A stretch of DNA of 64,000 bases from Cryptomeria japonica (GCF_030272615.1 NC_081411.1:157124471-157188470), one strand, 5' to 3'. Positions 1-11,406 are shown, numbered from the stretch's first letter. Numbers and translations: made by a program. The notes: a model not told the origin generated them from the letters alone.

Positions 1-370
1 AAATATGAAAGAACCTTAAATTGCCATTACAAACCCATAAACCATTAAATAGTGAAAATAGATATAAATTTGTAAATGTATCCCTATAAACACCACAACC
101 ATAACCAAAACAAAAAAAATTCTTACCCGCAAAAACTAAGTAGCTGGTGAGTTGCAAGTCTACAACATCTCTCAGATGATCAAACCGTTTCTTAATTTCA
201 TTCTTCTGATTAGTCAATGGATTTAGTTGCATGTACAAGTTTTCTATTTGAAGCCATTCGTTTCCCTATATTTGAGACATAATAAAATTCTTTTGAGTAG
301 GAAATCGATTCAGGAGTTACGTGTGAAGAATCTGGCAAAGTAAATGATGATAATCAAACTCAAATTTTAT
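1..370. other. AT-rich spacer, nothing recognised
   Basis: I see no open frame of note, no LTR terminus and no RNA gene here. It is AT-rich flanking DNA in front of the first copy of a duplicated unit. Confidence 0.5.
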
Positions 371-753
371 CTGTCTTTATTAAAGACTTTTATCCTGATG
401 GCTTTAAATTAAAGTTCTTTCTCTATTTTCTGGTGATCTCTAGAGAAGAGGTTGCTTTGCATCAACCTAGGATACATTTAACTTGTGTTGTATCTACGAA
501 AATATGTATCCTAGGATGATGCAATGCAACCTCTGCTCCACCAATACCAGATAGAAGAGAAAGTATTATAATTTAAAGCCATCAGGATAAAATGCTTTCA
601 AGACATATATTAGGTATAAAAGGAAGCCTACCCTGTCATTTGAAGGGGTCTACCTACAATTCAAGTGATCTCTTAATTATAAAATCAATTCAATTCCAAG
701 TGAGTAGGCAATCAAACATTCATCAAGAATTGAAGGAGAAATCAAGTTAATAA
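371..753. repeat. Duplicated ~380-bp unit, copy 1
   Basis: This stretch is repeated, with scattered substitutions and a small indel near its end, at 1162-1530. Both copies start at CTGTCTT and run through a fold-back hairpin into a shared ~160-bp tail that ends around AATTGAAGGAGAA. The flanks of the two copies differ, so this is either a dispersed small element present twice or a local duplication. No coding capacity is seen. The class is unknown; a MITE or fold-back family is possible. Confidence 0.75.
388..592. repeat. Fold-back hairpin, copy 1 (MITE-like or small-RNA precursor-like)
   Basis: The left arm (about 388-481) and right arm (about 506-592) are inverted repeats of each other over roughly 90 nt with about 85% complementarity by eye. 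The core is CCTAGGATACAT against ATGTATCCTAGG, separated by a loop of about 25 nt. RNA from either strand would fold into a long imperfect stem. The copy at 1179-1383 keeps the same fold. It may be a fold-back DNA element or a young miRNA/siRNA-type locus; sequence alone does not decide. Confidence 0.7.
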
Positions 754-1161
754 AGATATTTAATAGAGGAGATATTTAATAAAGATAGTATCTTTTAAAT
801 TAAGAAATGGGCAGGAAATTAAGAATACAAACCTTCTATATTGCACACTTTAAGGTATATTAAAATCAGTTTAAAGTGTATTCATTTAGGGACCTTTCAT
901 ATAATAATCTCAACTTACATATCATAAAAGGATCTTAAAATATTCATTGTTTATAATGATAAGAATTTGGTTGTTCCATACACCTTCCTTTACTATTTTA
1001 AAAATATCATCGACCAAAATATTGTGCAGTAGTAGTATGGAGTGCATTTCATCTATTTTATGCCTAAATATTTCATCATACCACTTTCTTTTCAAAGGTG
1101 ATTGATTGATTGTGGTGTTTGGGTAATGCATTCCAAATAGATCTAGTTGCATACCATTTAT
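754..1161. other. AT-rich spacer between the duplicated units
   Basis: No gene is recognised. A short direct repeat containing TTAATAAAGATAT lies near 745-790. The short frames here carry no recognisable motif. Confidence 0.45.
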
Positions 1162-1530
1162 CTGTCTTGATTAAAGACTTTTATCTTGATGGCATTAAAT
1201 TAAACTTCTTTCTCTATTTTTTGGTAATCTCTGGAGCAGAGGTTGCTTTGCATCGACCTCGGATACATTTAACTTGTGTTGTATCTACAAAAATATGTAT
1301 CCTAGGATGATGCAATGCAACCTCTGCTACACCAATACCAGATAGAAGAGAAAGTACTTTAATTTAAAGTCATTATGATAAAATGCTTTCAAGACTTATA
1401 TTAGGTATAAAAGGAAGCCTACCTTGTCATTTGAAGGGGTCTACCTACAATTCAAGTGATCTCTTAATTATAAAATCAATTCAATTCCAAGTGAATAGGC
1501 AATTAAGCATTGAAGGAGAATTCAAGTTGG
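1162..1530. repeat. Duplicated ~380-bp unit, copy 2
   Basis: Second copy of the unit at 371-753, in the same orientation about 790 bp downstream. Similarity fades after GAAGGAGAATTCAAGTTG. It holds the second fold-back hairpin (1179-1383). Confidence 0.75.
1179..1383. repeat. Fold-back hairpin, copy 2
   Basis: Inverted-repeat arms run from about 1179 to 1271 and from about 1297 to 1383. The blocks around GCAGAGGTTGC and its complement GCAACCTCTGC near the stem centre match copy 1. Some substitutions hit only one arm, so pairing is a little poorer than in copy 1 but the fold survives. Confidence 0.7.
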
Positions 1531-1937
1531 TGTAGGTGCATTTGGAAGACCAAAGGACTCAATGAAGCCATTAAAGACTTTTGAAGGTCTTAGGAGTGAA
1601 GAGCCAATCAATTATGATGTCTTAAGGGGGCAACCTTAAAAAACACACACTAAGCTTTGACTACTTAGGTTTGTTGTGGGCCCATTCCCTCCCTTGACGT
1701 CCCTTCCTGTTCGTTTCTGTTAAAAAGATAATCACCGTTAGCATTTGAATTCAAATAGTGTTCCCACATTTGAATGCATAGAAAAAAGAAAATGGCATAA
1801 GAAACTCTCATCTACCTCGCAGTTGTCATAGAATACCTCCCTGAGGAGATATTCTCATGTCCTTTCCTACTTTATGCTGTCGATGAAATACATAAGCGTC
1901 TTCACAATGCAGTCAATGCAACAAATAGATTTCCATT
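1531..1937. other. Spacer, nothing recognised
   Basis: No feature is assigned. From about 1840 the sequence begins to resemble the upstream part of the degenerate PPR gene that follows, but I cannot place repeats there with confidence. Confidence 0.4.
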
Positions 1938-2340
1938 ACGATCAGTTTTATTTGCCAACGTACTCTCTACCTATGCCAAAATGGGAGCTTTGGAATAGAG
2001 TATGGGCTTCCATCAAAGTAGAAGGTAAGGTCAATTAATATCAGATGCTTACAGTTGGAAATGCTCTGTTTGACATGTTTGGAAAATGTGGAAGTATAGA
2101 CATGAAAGCGCATGAACTGTTTGGTGAGATGCATCAAAGAAACATGATCTAATAGAATGCTATGATTGCAAGATATGCACAAAATGTGTTTGAAATGGAT
2201 TTAGAAACTTCCAACCAAATGTGATTAGTGAGTATAGATGTTGTAGTGCAACTGCCCAGGTACACATGCATGCAAAATGTGTAAGCTTAGATAAGGCACA
2301 TGAACCATTTGACATAATGCTTCAAAGATCACCCAATATC
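1938..2340 (+). pseudogene. PPR protein pseudogene fragment (PLS type)
   Basis: Translation of 2051-2190 gives a frame with GNALFDMFGKCGSID, then ELFGEMHQRNMI, two stop codons, and NAMIARYAQN. This is the recurring pattern of pentatricopeptide repeats (organellar RNA-binding proteins of the PLS class) around the GNALVDMYAKCG and RNVISWNAMI blocks. A second repeat remnant with AKCVSLDKAHEPFDIMLQR lies at about 2260-2330, and an N-terminal remnant ending in YAKMGALE lies at about 1940-2000 in another frame. The stops and frame changes mark it as dead. The family call is firm; the parent gene cannot be named. Confidence 0.8.
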
Positions 2341-2674
2341 CAATGATGGTTGGGAGAAAGAAAACATCAAATTTTTGAGAATCTTAAATATTTCTTTATT
2401 CATCACTATAAATCTATTATGAATTTAGTCTCAATATTGCAGAAATTTATTCTATTATGAATGTAATATTTAGGGATGTAATCTTTATATTTTTTTTTTA
2501 ATTAGGAAAAGGTCCTAATAGAATCCCCAACTAATTAATCTAGAGAAAGATACCACTAAATAAAGAAATTCAATCCTCACCACTATGGTCTTGAAGGCTT
2601 TTAAGACATTTGGATTCCTATTTTGGCCCGCTTTTTCTTGACCCTATGATAAGATAGTAAACTAGTTTGAGAGA
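2341..2674. other. Spacer up to the insertion site of element A
   Basis: AT-rich, no gene recognised. Its right end abuts the TSD ATCTA (2675-2679). The sequence continues at 9377 on the far side of element A. Confidence 0.5.
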
Positions 2675-3025
2675 ATCTATGTTGGTATTTTGGTATGGTT
2701 TTGTCATTGATGTCAACACCTGCTAAATACACCTACTTTGGAGATCTAGCAACATTCACCGGCAATCAGTAAACTGTTCAAACAATCACTGGTATATGGT
2801 TAACCGACAGGATATAATGTTCACTAGTACCTGCAATCACATGGAAGACACTTGGTAATGTCGAAGACATCATGTGGACACTTTTCCTTGAAGGAATATC
2901 ATTGGTATATTCTTATTTGCATATTTGCTTTTACTGGCAAATAGGTCCAGGTTATCTAGGGTTACACCGGCAGGTTTATGTTTTCCAGATCAGCATGGCA
3001 CGCTATGGAGATGATTTATTTTTGT

Positions 3026-3032
3026 TATAAAA
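3026..3032 (+). promoter_or_regulatory. TATA box in element A 5' LTR
   Basis: TATAAAA, conserved at 8657-8663 in the 3' LTR. It is the likely core promoter for the element's genomic RNA; the start site would lie about 30 bp downstream. Confidence 0.55.
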
Positions 3033-3688
3033 GCATTAAGCCGACATGTTCAATCAGTTATTGCATCAGATATTGTATTATTTGTAAAATGTTTTATTGT
3101 AATATCTTGTAGAGCTGACCTACTAAAATTGGTCTTAGGGTATGGTATAAATGTAAGATATTATTTGTAAGATCAAGTGTGGAATGCGAAAAAGATTTAA
3201 GGAATGATATATGTGAGATCAAGCAGAGATATACATGAAGACATCATTTGAAGGTGAAGTTAGGTTTTTGTAGAAGCATATCAGCATTACACCGGTACTG
3301 AATCCAGCATATGAAGATGCTATTTTGTGTAGTACATTCTCATTGGATTTAACCATCCAACTGTAGTCAGTGTGACTCCCATTTGTGTTTGAGCAATGAG
3401 CTCTAGGCTATTGGCCTTTTTGCATGTGCAGACCCCTCTTTGTACACTTACTATCGGTAGTAGTATCATCTGATTGTGGGCAAGGTTTCCCACCGTGGTT
3501 TTTCCCCTTACAGAGTTTCCACGTACAAATATTTGTGTCATGTGTTGTGGTTGACTTTGTGCTTATGTTTCATGCATTAATTCTTACCGGTACATCATTT
3601 CCTGTTAACACTGTTTACCAACACATTTAACTGTCTTACCGGTATTAAGCATTAAGCTGGTTAATAAGATTTTGGTTTGAATTTATTA

Positions 3689-3725
3689 GACAACTGATTC
3701 ACACCCCCCCCCCCTCTCAGTTGTC
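3689..3725 (+). promoter_or_regulatory. U5 stem with C-rich loop, element A 5' LTR
   Basis: GACAACTGA (3689-3697) pairs perfectly with TCAGTTGTC (3717-3725) around a 19-nt C-rich loop. It sits 13 nt inside the LTR end. The same fold is at 9321-9358 in the 3' LTR, and related folds with changed but still pairing stems occur in elements B, C and D. Confidence 0.7.
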
Positions 3726-3738
3726 CCCAGGACCTACA

Positions 3739-3755
3739 ATTGGTATTAGAGCCTA
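3739..3755 (+). other. Primer-binding site, element A
   Basis: ATTGGTATTAGAGCC follows the LTR. It matches the TGGTATCAGAG complement of the 3' end of initiator tRNA-Met with one C-to-T change, and marks the start of minus-strand DNA synthesis. Confidence 0.85.
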
Positions 3756-3797
3756 GTCCTCTTTTTTTGCAGAAGTTTAACAACTTGAGGAGATCCA

Positions 3798-4765
3798 ATG
3801 TCTACTAATTATTTCAAAAAGGATAGTCCTAAACTTGATGGAACCAACTATGGAATATGGAAAATCAGAATCGAGACACATCTGAATTGCATTGGTAAAG
3901 ACATCTGGGAAGTTACTAAGAATGGTTACAACTGTTGTAGCTGGTCAGCCTGCTCCTATTACTTTAGCTAAAGATGAAGAAAATGATTGCAAAGCAAGAG
4001 AAGCACTTTTGAGTGCATTATCAGATCAACAAATCATGGGATTATCAGATAGATCTACTGCAAAAGCTATTTGGGATCATTTGGAAACATTGAATGAAGG
4101 GGATTCCACAGTCAAAATTGCAAAACTTGAAAGCTTCCGAGTCAGGAATGAACATCTGAAAATGGAAGAAGATAAAAGAATTTCTGCTTTTATGGAAAGA
4201 GTAAATGAAATTGTTTTAGGTATCAAATGTTGTAGAGGAACCTTGAGTGAAGATGAGATTGTTTCAAAAATCTTAAGAGGTTTGCCACCGGCATATAAAA
4301 TGAACGTTACTGCTATTAATGAGTTGAGAACAATGCCTAATACATCAGTAACTAGGGATACATTGATTGGAAAACTTTCAGCTTTTGAAATTGAGGAATT
4401 TGGTCCTGTTGCTACTATAAAAACTGATTTGGCCTTCAAAGCATCAACATCATCTGCTCCATCTTTTGACAAATCAGACTAGAGAGCCTTTTTATGCAAG
4501 AGAACTTGAAGAAACCAAGAAGGAGAATGAAGAGCTTGAAGAACTTGAAGCACTATTTGCAAGAAAAATGCCAAAAGATCCAATTGGAAGTAAGTATGAA
4601 GGTAAAGCACCCTTTAAATGTTTCAACTACAATAAGATTGGTCATATGGCTTCAAGATGCCCTGATAGACATGCTAGACTAAGAGAAGAAGCTAGAAGGA
4701 CATACAAACCTAATCCTGAATATCAGAGATACAGATTTAAGAAAAACAAAGATAAATCTTGTTAA
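3798..4765 (+). pseudogene. Element A gag (frameshifted)
   Basis: Capsid/nucleocapsid precursor of a Copia element. From the ATG at 3798 the frame gives a typical start (KLDGTNYGIWKIRIETHL). It then changes frame near 3925 into the frame of 3892-4482, which carries the UBN2-type gag core with LSDRSTAKAIWDHLE and LRGLPPAYKM. A second shift near 4470 leads into the frame of 4466-4765, a Glu/Lys-rich stretch followed by one zinc knuckle. The knuckle reads CFNYNKIGHMASRC: the second Cys of the CCHC set is Tyr, explained by one G-to-A change. A TAA at 4763 ends the gag part, and pol continues in the same frame. Confidence 0.9.
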
Positions 4766-4780
4766 ATTGTTGATGAAGGT

Positions 4781-7700
4781 GTGACTGATGATTCTGATGA
4801 GGATCCAGCAAACAACGGATGGGTCTTTGTTGCTATAACAAAAGATCAACTGGTACCTATTGCTCAACCGGTAGAACAAGCCCTAGCAGCTAAAGTTGAA
4901 TCAAAGGATGAATGGATTATTGACTCAGGATGCTCACATCATATGACTGGAGACAAAGGCAAATTCTTGAACTTTCAAGAATACAATGGAGGTTTAGTAA
5001 GATTCAGAGATGACAAAGCCTATTCAATCAAAGGTAAGGGTTCAATATCTCTTGATGGTAAACATAACACTGACAATGTTTACTATGTTGAAGGATTAAA
5101 ACATAATCTTTTAAGTGTTGGTCAATTAGTTGAGAAAGGTTTTCAGTTACAATTTAAAAATGGAAAATGCAAAATCATGAATAGAACTGGTTTGGAAATT
5201 GCAACCGGTAATCAGACTAGAGGTAATATCTTTCATTTGAATAACAGTGAAAAGGCATGCTTAATTGCACATATAGATGAAAGTTGGCTATGGCATAAAA
5301 GACTATGTCATGTAAATTTTGATTGCATGGTAAAAATCAGTACTTCTAAGGTAGTTAGAGATCTACCTAAAATTATGAAACCTCAGAATACAATTTGCAA
5401 GGAATGTCAATTTGGAAAACAAGTTAGAACTAGTTTCAAAAGTATTCCAGAAAAATCCAATAATGCTCTTGATTTAATTCACACTGATTTATATGGTCTG
5501 GCTAGAACTAAAAGTTTACAAGGTGATAGATATTTCATGCTAATTATTGATGATTATTCTAGAATGTGTTGGGTTACTTTTCTCAGGGAAAAATCAGAAG
5601 CACTTGGGAAGTTCAAACTATTAAAAGCAATGGTTGAAAATGAAACCAGTAAGAAAATTAAATGTTTAAGATCAGATCAAGGAGGAGAATTCATATCTAG
5701 AAATTTTAATACATTTTGTGAAGTAAATGGAATCAAAAGACAGTTATCAGCACCTCAGACACCACAACAGAATGGAGTTGTTGAAAGGAAAAATATAACT
5801 ATTTTGGATGCAACAAGAAGTATGTTATCAGAAGCAAATCTACCACATGTGTTTTGGAGAGAGGCAGTAAGCACTGTTGTCTATACATTCAACAAAGTTC
5901 ACATCAAAGGTGAAACCGGTAAGACCCCTCATGAACTATGGTTTGGTAATACTCCTACTCTTAAGTATTTCAGAATTTTTGGAAGTAAATGTTATATTAG
6001 AAGAGATGAGTATATTGGCAAGTTTGATCCTAGAAGAGATGAAGGAATATTTCTTGGTTATTCATCTAAGAGTAAAGCTTATAGATGCTTTAATAAAAGA
6101 TTACAGAAAATTGTTGAGAGTACAAATGTAAAGATTGATGAACAATTTAGAGGAACTTCAAGGTATATAGACTCTGAACCGGTAACAGAAATTATGACAA
6201 ATGAACCAACAGTAAATCCACTAGTATAGAATGATGATCCAGTTACTCCAGTATCATTAGAGGATACCATAGTAATTGAAGAACAACAATAGACTAAGAC
6301 ACCCCGGTATGTAAGACTGAATCATTATGAAGATCAGATAATTGGAAGCAAATTTAAAGGTGTCATGACAAGAGGAAGATTGGAAAATGAAGAAGTATGT
6401 CTTATTTCTCAAATTGAACCATTATCTATCAATGAGGCATGTGAAGATAAATTTTGGATTAAAGTTATGGAAGAACAATTAGGACAAATTGAGAAAAATA
6501 ATACTTGGACATTAGTTCCCCGGCCTGAAAATAAAAATGTAATTGGAACCAAATGGGTATCTAGAAACAAACTCAATGAAGATGGTAAGGTTGTCATGAA
6601 TAAAGCAAGACTAGTGTGTAAGGGATATTCTCAGAAAGAAGGAGTTGATTACAATGAAACCTTTGCACCGGTAGCCAGAATTGAGGCAGTTAGATTATTC
6701 TTGGCCTTTGCAACTCACAAGGATTACAAAGTTTATCAAATGGATATTAAATGTGCATTTTTGAATGGAGAGCTTGAAGAGGAAGTCTATATTGAACAAC
6801 CTGATGGATTTTCTTTGACAGATAACAATGATATGGTTTGTAGATTAAGAAAAGCTCTGTATGGACTAAAACAAGCTCCAAGAGCCTGGTATGCAAGATT
6901 GGATAAGTATCTTTTAAAAATTGGTTTTACTAAAGGAAATGCAGATAGCAATTTATATTACAAAGTAACTAATGATGACATTTTAAATATGGAAGTATTT
7001 GTTGATGATATAATCTTTGGAGGAGAAGATGGATTATGCAAAGAATTTTCTCTTAAAATGCAGCATGAATTTGAAATGTCTATGATTGGAGAAATAAAAT
7101 TCTTTTTAGGATTGCAGATTTTACAGACTGATAAAGGCATATTTTTGAGTCAATCTAAGTACTTGAAAGAACTACTCAAGAAATTTGGGATGGAGAACTC
7201 TAAACCGGTAAGCACACCTATGACTACAAATGACAAATTATCTCAAAGGGATGAATCTACACCTGTTAATCCAACTAGATACAAATCTATGATAGGAGGT
7301 TTACTGTATTTGACACAAACTAGACCTGATATTATGAATGCAGTATGTATAGTTTCTAGATTTCAGAGTAATCCCAAGGAAAATCAGCAGTAAAAAGGAT
7401 TTTCCGGTACTTACAAGGCACAACAAATCTTGGATTATGGTATCCTAAAGATGAAAATTTTGATCTATATGCATTCACAGATGCAAATTGGGCAGGAGAT
7501 GTGGATGATAGAAAGAGCACCACTGGAGGAGCATTCTTTCTTGGAAAGAGATTAGTTTCTTGGTTAAGTAAGAAACAGAGTTGTACATCTTTATCAACAG
7601 CAGAATCAGAATATGTTGCAGCAGCAACAAACTGTACACAGGTACTTTGGCTTAAGCAAATGTTGAAGACATAAAGGTAAAATGCAAGGAACCTATTACT

Positions 7701-7943
7701 ATATATTGTGATAACACTATAGCAATTGATATATCTAAGAATCTAGTATTACATTCTAAAACAAAACATGTTTCTATCAAACTGAATTTTCTAAGGGAAA
7801 AAGTTGAAGAAAAGGAAATAAAACTGGTTTATGTGAATACTAAAGAACAACTTGCAGATATATTTACAAAACCTTTCCCTAAGGAAACTTTTGAGTATCT
7901 TAGAGATCAGCTCGGAGTCTTACCTCCACTGGTAGAGACTTAG
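4781..7943 (+). pseudogene. Element A pol: protease, integrase, RT, RNase H
   Basis: Copia-order polyprotein. The protease active site DSGCSHHMTG begins near 4922. The GAG-pre-integrase motif LWHKRLCH is near 5287. The integrase core (about 5470-5830) shows HTDLYG, DDYSRM and PQQNGVVERKN. The reverse transcriptase (about 6460-7200) shows [19 protein letters not shown] and FVDDIIFGG (near 7000). RNase H (about 7440-7690) shows DRKSTTGGAFF and STAESEYVA, and the tail LADIFTKPFP is present. Breaks: TAG at 6227 and 6290, a frameshift near 7387 and another near 7665. Catalytic residues read in each frame look intact. It is inactive as encoded. Confidence 0.93.
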
Positions 7944-8310
7944 ACAGTTGATGATTGTCATCAACCGGCGGAATTAAATGGACAAATCTTTTATTTCGGT
8001 ATTTGATGAGGAAGCTACTTCTCAGGGGGAGTAGTTGGTATATTGAACTAGTTGGTATTTTGTATAAACTTGACCTTTTTGTCACTTTGGCATTTGATGT
8101 CAAAGGGGGAGAGATATATGGAAAAACATTAAGGAAAAATATATGGAAAAATGCATTATCTTTTTGAGGAGAGATTGGTATTGTAAATAAATCTTTGTAT
8201 AAACACATATTACTCCCAGGGGGAGAAGTGGTTTTTGTACTTGGCATTTCTATTTTGGCACTTTGATGGTTTTTCCATCTTGTGTTGCCATCAATGCCAA
8301 AGGGGGAGAT
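7944..8310 (+). promoter_or_regulatory. Element A 3' untranslated zone with repeated polypurine tracts
   Basis: Four tracts of the form AGGGGGAG occur near 8024, 8104, 8219 and 8300; the last directly abuts the 3' LTR and is the expected plus-strand primer. Several tracts ahead of the 3' LTR are, to my knowledge, a Sirevirus trait. No open frame is found here. Confidence 0.75.
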
Positions 8311-9371
8311 TGTTGGTATTTTGGTATGGTTTTGTCATTGAAGTCAACACCTACTAAATACACCTACTTTGGAGATCTAGCAACATTCACCAGCAATCAG
8401 TAAACTGTTCAAACAATCACCGGTATATGGTTAATTGATAGGATATAATGTTCACCGGTACCTGCAATGACATGGAAGACACTTGGTAATGTCGAAGACA
8501 TCATGTGGACACTTTTCCTTGAAGGAATATCATTGGTATATTCTTATTTGCATATTTGCTTTTACCGACAAATAGGTCCAGGTTATCTAGGGTTACACTG
8601 GTAGGTTTATCTTTTCCAGATCAGCATGGCACACTATGGAGATGATTTATTATTGTTATAAAAGCATTAAGCTGACATGTTCAATCGGTTATTGCATCGG
8701 ATATTGTATTATTTTTAAAATGTTTTATTGTAATATCTTGTAGAGCCGACCTACTAAAATTGGTCTTAGGGTATGGTATAAATGTAAGATCTTATTTGTA
8801 AGATCAAGTGTGGAATGCGAAAAAAGATTTAAGGAAGGATATATGTGAGATCAAGCAAAGATATACATGAAGACATCATTTGAAGGTGAAGTTAGGTTTT
8901 TGTAGAAGCATATCAGCATTACACCGGTACTGAATCCAGCATATGAAGATGTTATTTTGTGCAGTACATTCTCATTGGATTTAACCATCCAACTATAGTC
9001 AGTGTGACTACCATTTGTGTTTGAGCAGTGAGCTCTAGGTTGTTGGCCTTTCTGCATGTGCAGACCCCTCTTTGTACACTTACTATCTATAGTAGTATCA
9101 TCTGATTGTGGGTAAGGTTTCCCACCATGGTTTTTCCCCTTACAGGGTTTCCACGTACAAATATTTGTGTCATTTGTTGTGGTTGACTTTGTGCTTATGT
9201 TTCATGCACTAATTCTTACCAGTACAACATTTCCTGTTAACACTGTTTACCGACACATTTAACTATCTTACCGATATTAAGCATTAAGTTCGTTAATAAG
9301 ATTTTGGTTTGAATTTATTAGACAACTGATTCACCCCCCCCCCCCCCTCTCAGTTGTCCCCAGGACCTACA
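8311..9371 (+). repeat. Element A 3' LTR
   Basis: Matches 2680-3738 from TGTTGGTATT to CCTACA and is followed by the TSD ATCTA. The poly-C tract (about 9334-9347) is longer than in the 5' LTR, a slippage difference. TATA box at 8657-8663; U5 stem at 9321-9358. Confidence 0.95.
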
Positions 9372-10811
9372 ATCTATTGGGTGGGAAATTGTGTATGGCT
9401 GCAATTATTTTCATGCATGGAAAGTGATTTAAAGTTTCGACCAATAGAGGATAAGTATTTCTTGAACCTTTGAGGACATGTGTAGAGCACCACATGGATG
9501 TTTCTCCATTATTGAACTCTTTGAATATGTAAGTAAATTATTTTTGGTTGATGACACAATAAGTGTGGTATTTGTCTTTTTGATATGTTGTGGATAATAT
9601 TAATTAAATATGGAATTTTTTTGATGTTATATACACTATGTTTTGGATTGAATTTAGGTAAGCAAAGAGGTAATGGAAGAATAAAAGAGGTACACAAAGG
9701 AAGAAGAGTGAAATAAGTGGTTTGGGATGGAGGTTACAAGTATATATGATAATTTGTATGGATAATTTGTTGTCTATAAAGAGGCAAATAAGCTATCACA
9801 ACTTCAACATGAATGAATGCCTCATCTACAGAAGCAAAAGGTACCTCTAATGGTTTCAAAATTTGTCAAAATAGTTATGATATACCAAATAATCAAGTGG
9901 AATGTCCTTTAGGTAACTAATATTAGCTTCAAACTATTTCTTTTATTTTCATCATATCCTTTCCATGTGCATTTCCCTTGGTTTTAGTCCCATTTTTTCT
10001 TTATTTTATTCAAAACAAAATTTATAAATGCCTCTACTTGTCTCACCATTCATTAATTGTTTGGGATTTTCATTCCATTCACCAAGGTTGGCATCTATTC
10101 TAAGACTCTGTGTCATGGCCAAGCTAAATGATTTGACTCTATTTTCTCTCCAATCTAGTCACCTAGTAGAATGTGAAATCTATCTCTTCCAAATTATTAT
10201 TCTCTCCATCTTGTTAATGTCCATTTCATTAATGAATCCTTCCTCATAATTTTGGACAAGTGAGACAATGTTAGCTCAAGGAATATTTTCAATCCTCTTT
10301 CAAAATTCTTTCCCAAGTAATAATCTTGCATATTGGAAAATAAGTTACGCTTCTATTTTTCCAAGCTACTCTTCCTTATAATGTTTATATTTACTCTAAA
10401 GTGCTCATTGTGACTCATGTTTACTACTCTTCCTATTAGTCTCATTCCAATATCTCCTACAAAAATATGGAATGATTACATTTATATTTTATTTGTGTCT
10501 CCTAAATATCTACAAAATTTGGAACATTAATACAATTTTTTAATAATATTTAATTGTAAAAGAAAGGATTAAAATGGAACTAAACACTCTAAATAAATTA
10601 ATCAGGGTTAAAGGGATAAACTAGGATCAATTCATGAAGGAAAGATCTGTTATCTCAAAATTAATAGATTCATGCAAGAAAAGAAATATTAAATCTAGAG
10701 ATAAAATTCTTGAAAAATTTAGCTAGCTAAAAGTGAAAGAATGTTGTCAAGCTCTCATTTTCACACAGACTGGCAAAGGTTGTAGAGGATAAATCATTAT
10801 TGAACTTACCC

Positions 10812-10871
10812 CTATCTCATATAACCCTATGTTGGCTAGGCCCCACAATAATTAGAAGATCCTAATTACTA
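10812..10871. repeat. ~55-bp direct repeat, copy 1
   Basis: TCTCATATAACCCTATGTTGG followed by a shared AGGCCCCAC.ATAATTAGAAGATCC block recurs at 11285-11345 with a few mismatches. The ~415 bp between has no recognised content. It may be the edges of a small unidentified insertion or a local duplication. Confidence 0.6.
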
Positions 10872-11284
10872 CTGTCCTAAACCTTGCATTGACCGTCACA
10901 ATTTCATAGTGAGTTGAGTTAATTAGTCCATTAGTGAGATTGGGAAAGAGTTTGGTATTGAGTTAGGTGTTGGTGGAAGGTTTATGGAGGTACACTATCA
11001 TCATAATTAATGTTAGAGAGTGTTGTGTGAAGAAGAATGGCCACGAAAGGAGTGATTGTCCTAAGTTCTTGAGACTATCACAAAAAGTGAGTGTTGCAGC
11101 AATGAATCTTCCTTTGACCTTTGTGTGTTTGGGAGGGTAAAGACCCATGGTGGTATATGTTGAGTGGCTGGGAGGGTAAAGACCCACATATCAACTATCT
11201 ACTTTGACATCCTAGGATGGTGTCCACCTACTCTAAAACCTTGTGGGCACTCTTTGTCTAATACTAACATATACATAATATGTA

Positions 11285-11345
11285 CCTCTCATATAACCCT
11301 ATGTTGGATAGGCCCCACCATAATTAGAAGATCCGGATTACTAAA
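11285..11345. repeat. ~55-bp direct repeat, copy 2
   Basis: Second copy of 10812-10871. It lies about 60 bp upstream of the LARD's left TSD. Confidence 0.6.
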
Positions 11346-11406
11346 AACACTAAATTATCCCATAAAAGGTTATTGAGTCATAGAAGGCCTAGCCTGATAG
11401 CCCTAT

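Larger units (their letters stand above)
2680..3738 (+). repeat. Element A 5' LTR
   Basis: Begins TGTTGGTATT and ends CCTACA directly before the primer site. A TATA box (TATAAAA, 3026-3032) is in sense orientation. A poly-C tract lies at about 3703-3714. Its partner is 8311-9371. Confidence 0.95.
2680..9371 (+). mobile_element. Element A: Ty1/Copia LTR retrotransposon, Sirevirus-like
   Basis: Two direct LTRs (2680-3738 and 8311-9371) with TG...CA ends are flanked by the 5-bp duplication ATCTA at 2675-2679 and 9372-9376. The interior has an initiator-Met primer site, gag, and pol in Copia order (protease, integrase, reverse transcriptase, RNase H), then several polypurine tracts. Repeated polypurine tracts and the C-rich tract near the LTR end are Sirevirus-like traits; the lineage call is inference. 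The LTRs differ at about 5% of sites in the ~440 bp I compared, mostly by transitions, so the insertion is not recent. Stops and frameshifts make it non-coding today. Confidence 0.95.
9377..11401. other. Unassigned spacer between element A and the LARD
   Basis: Right flank of element A's insertion site, continuous with 2341-2674. It is AT-rich and no protein motif is recognised in either strand. It holds a ~55-bp direct repeat (10812-10871 and 11285-11345) and a 17-bp tandem pair GGGAGGGTAAAGACCCA (11131-11147 and 11170-11186). Confidence 0.5.

Noticed and set aside
3700-3716. Poly-C and poly-G tracts at LTR ends as G-quadruplex promoters
   Set aside because: Single homopolymer runs of varying length, better explained as the loop of the U5 stem with slippage; quadruplex function not supported.
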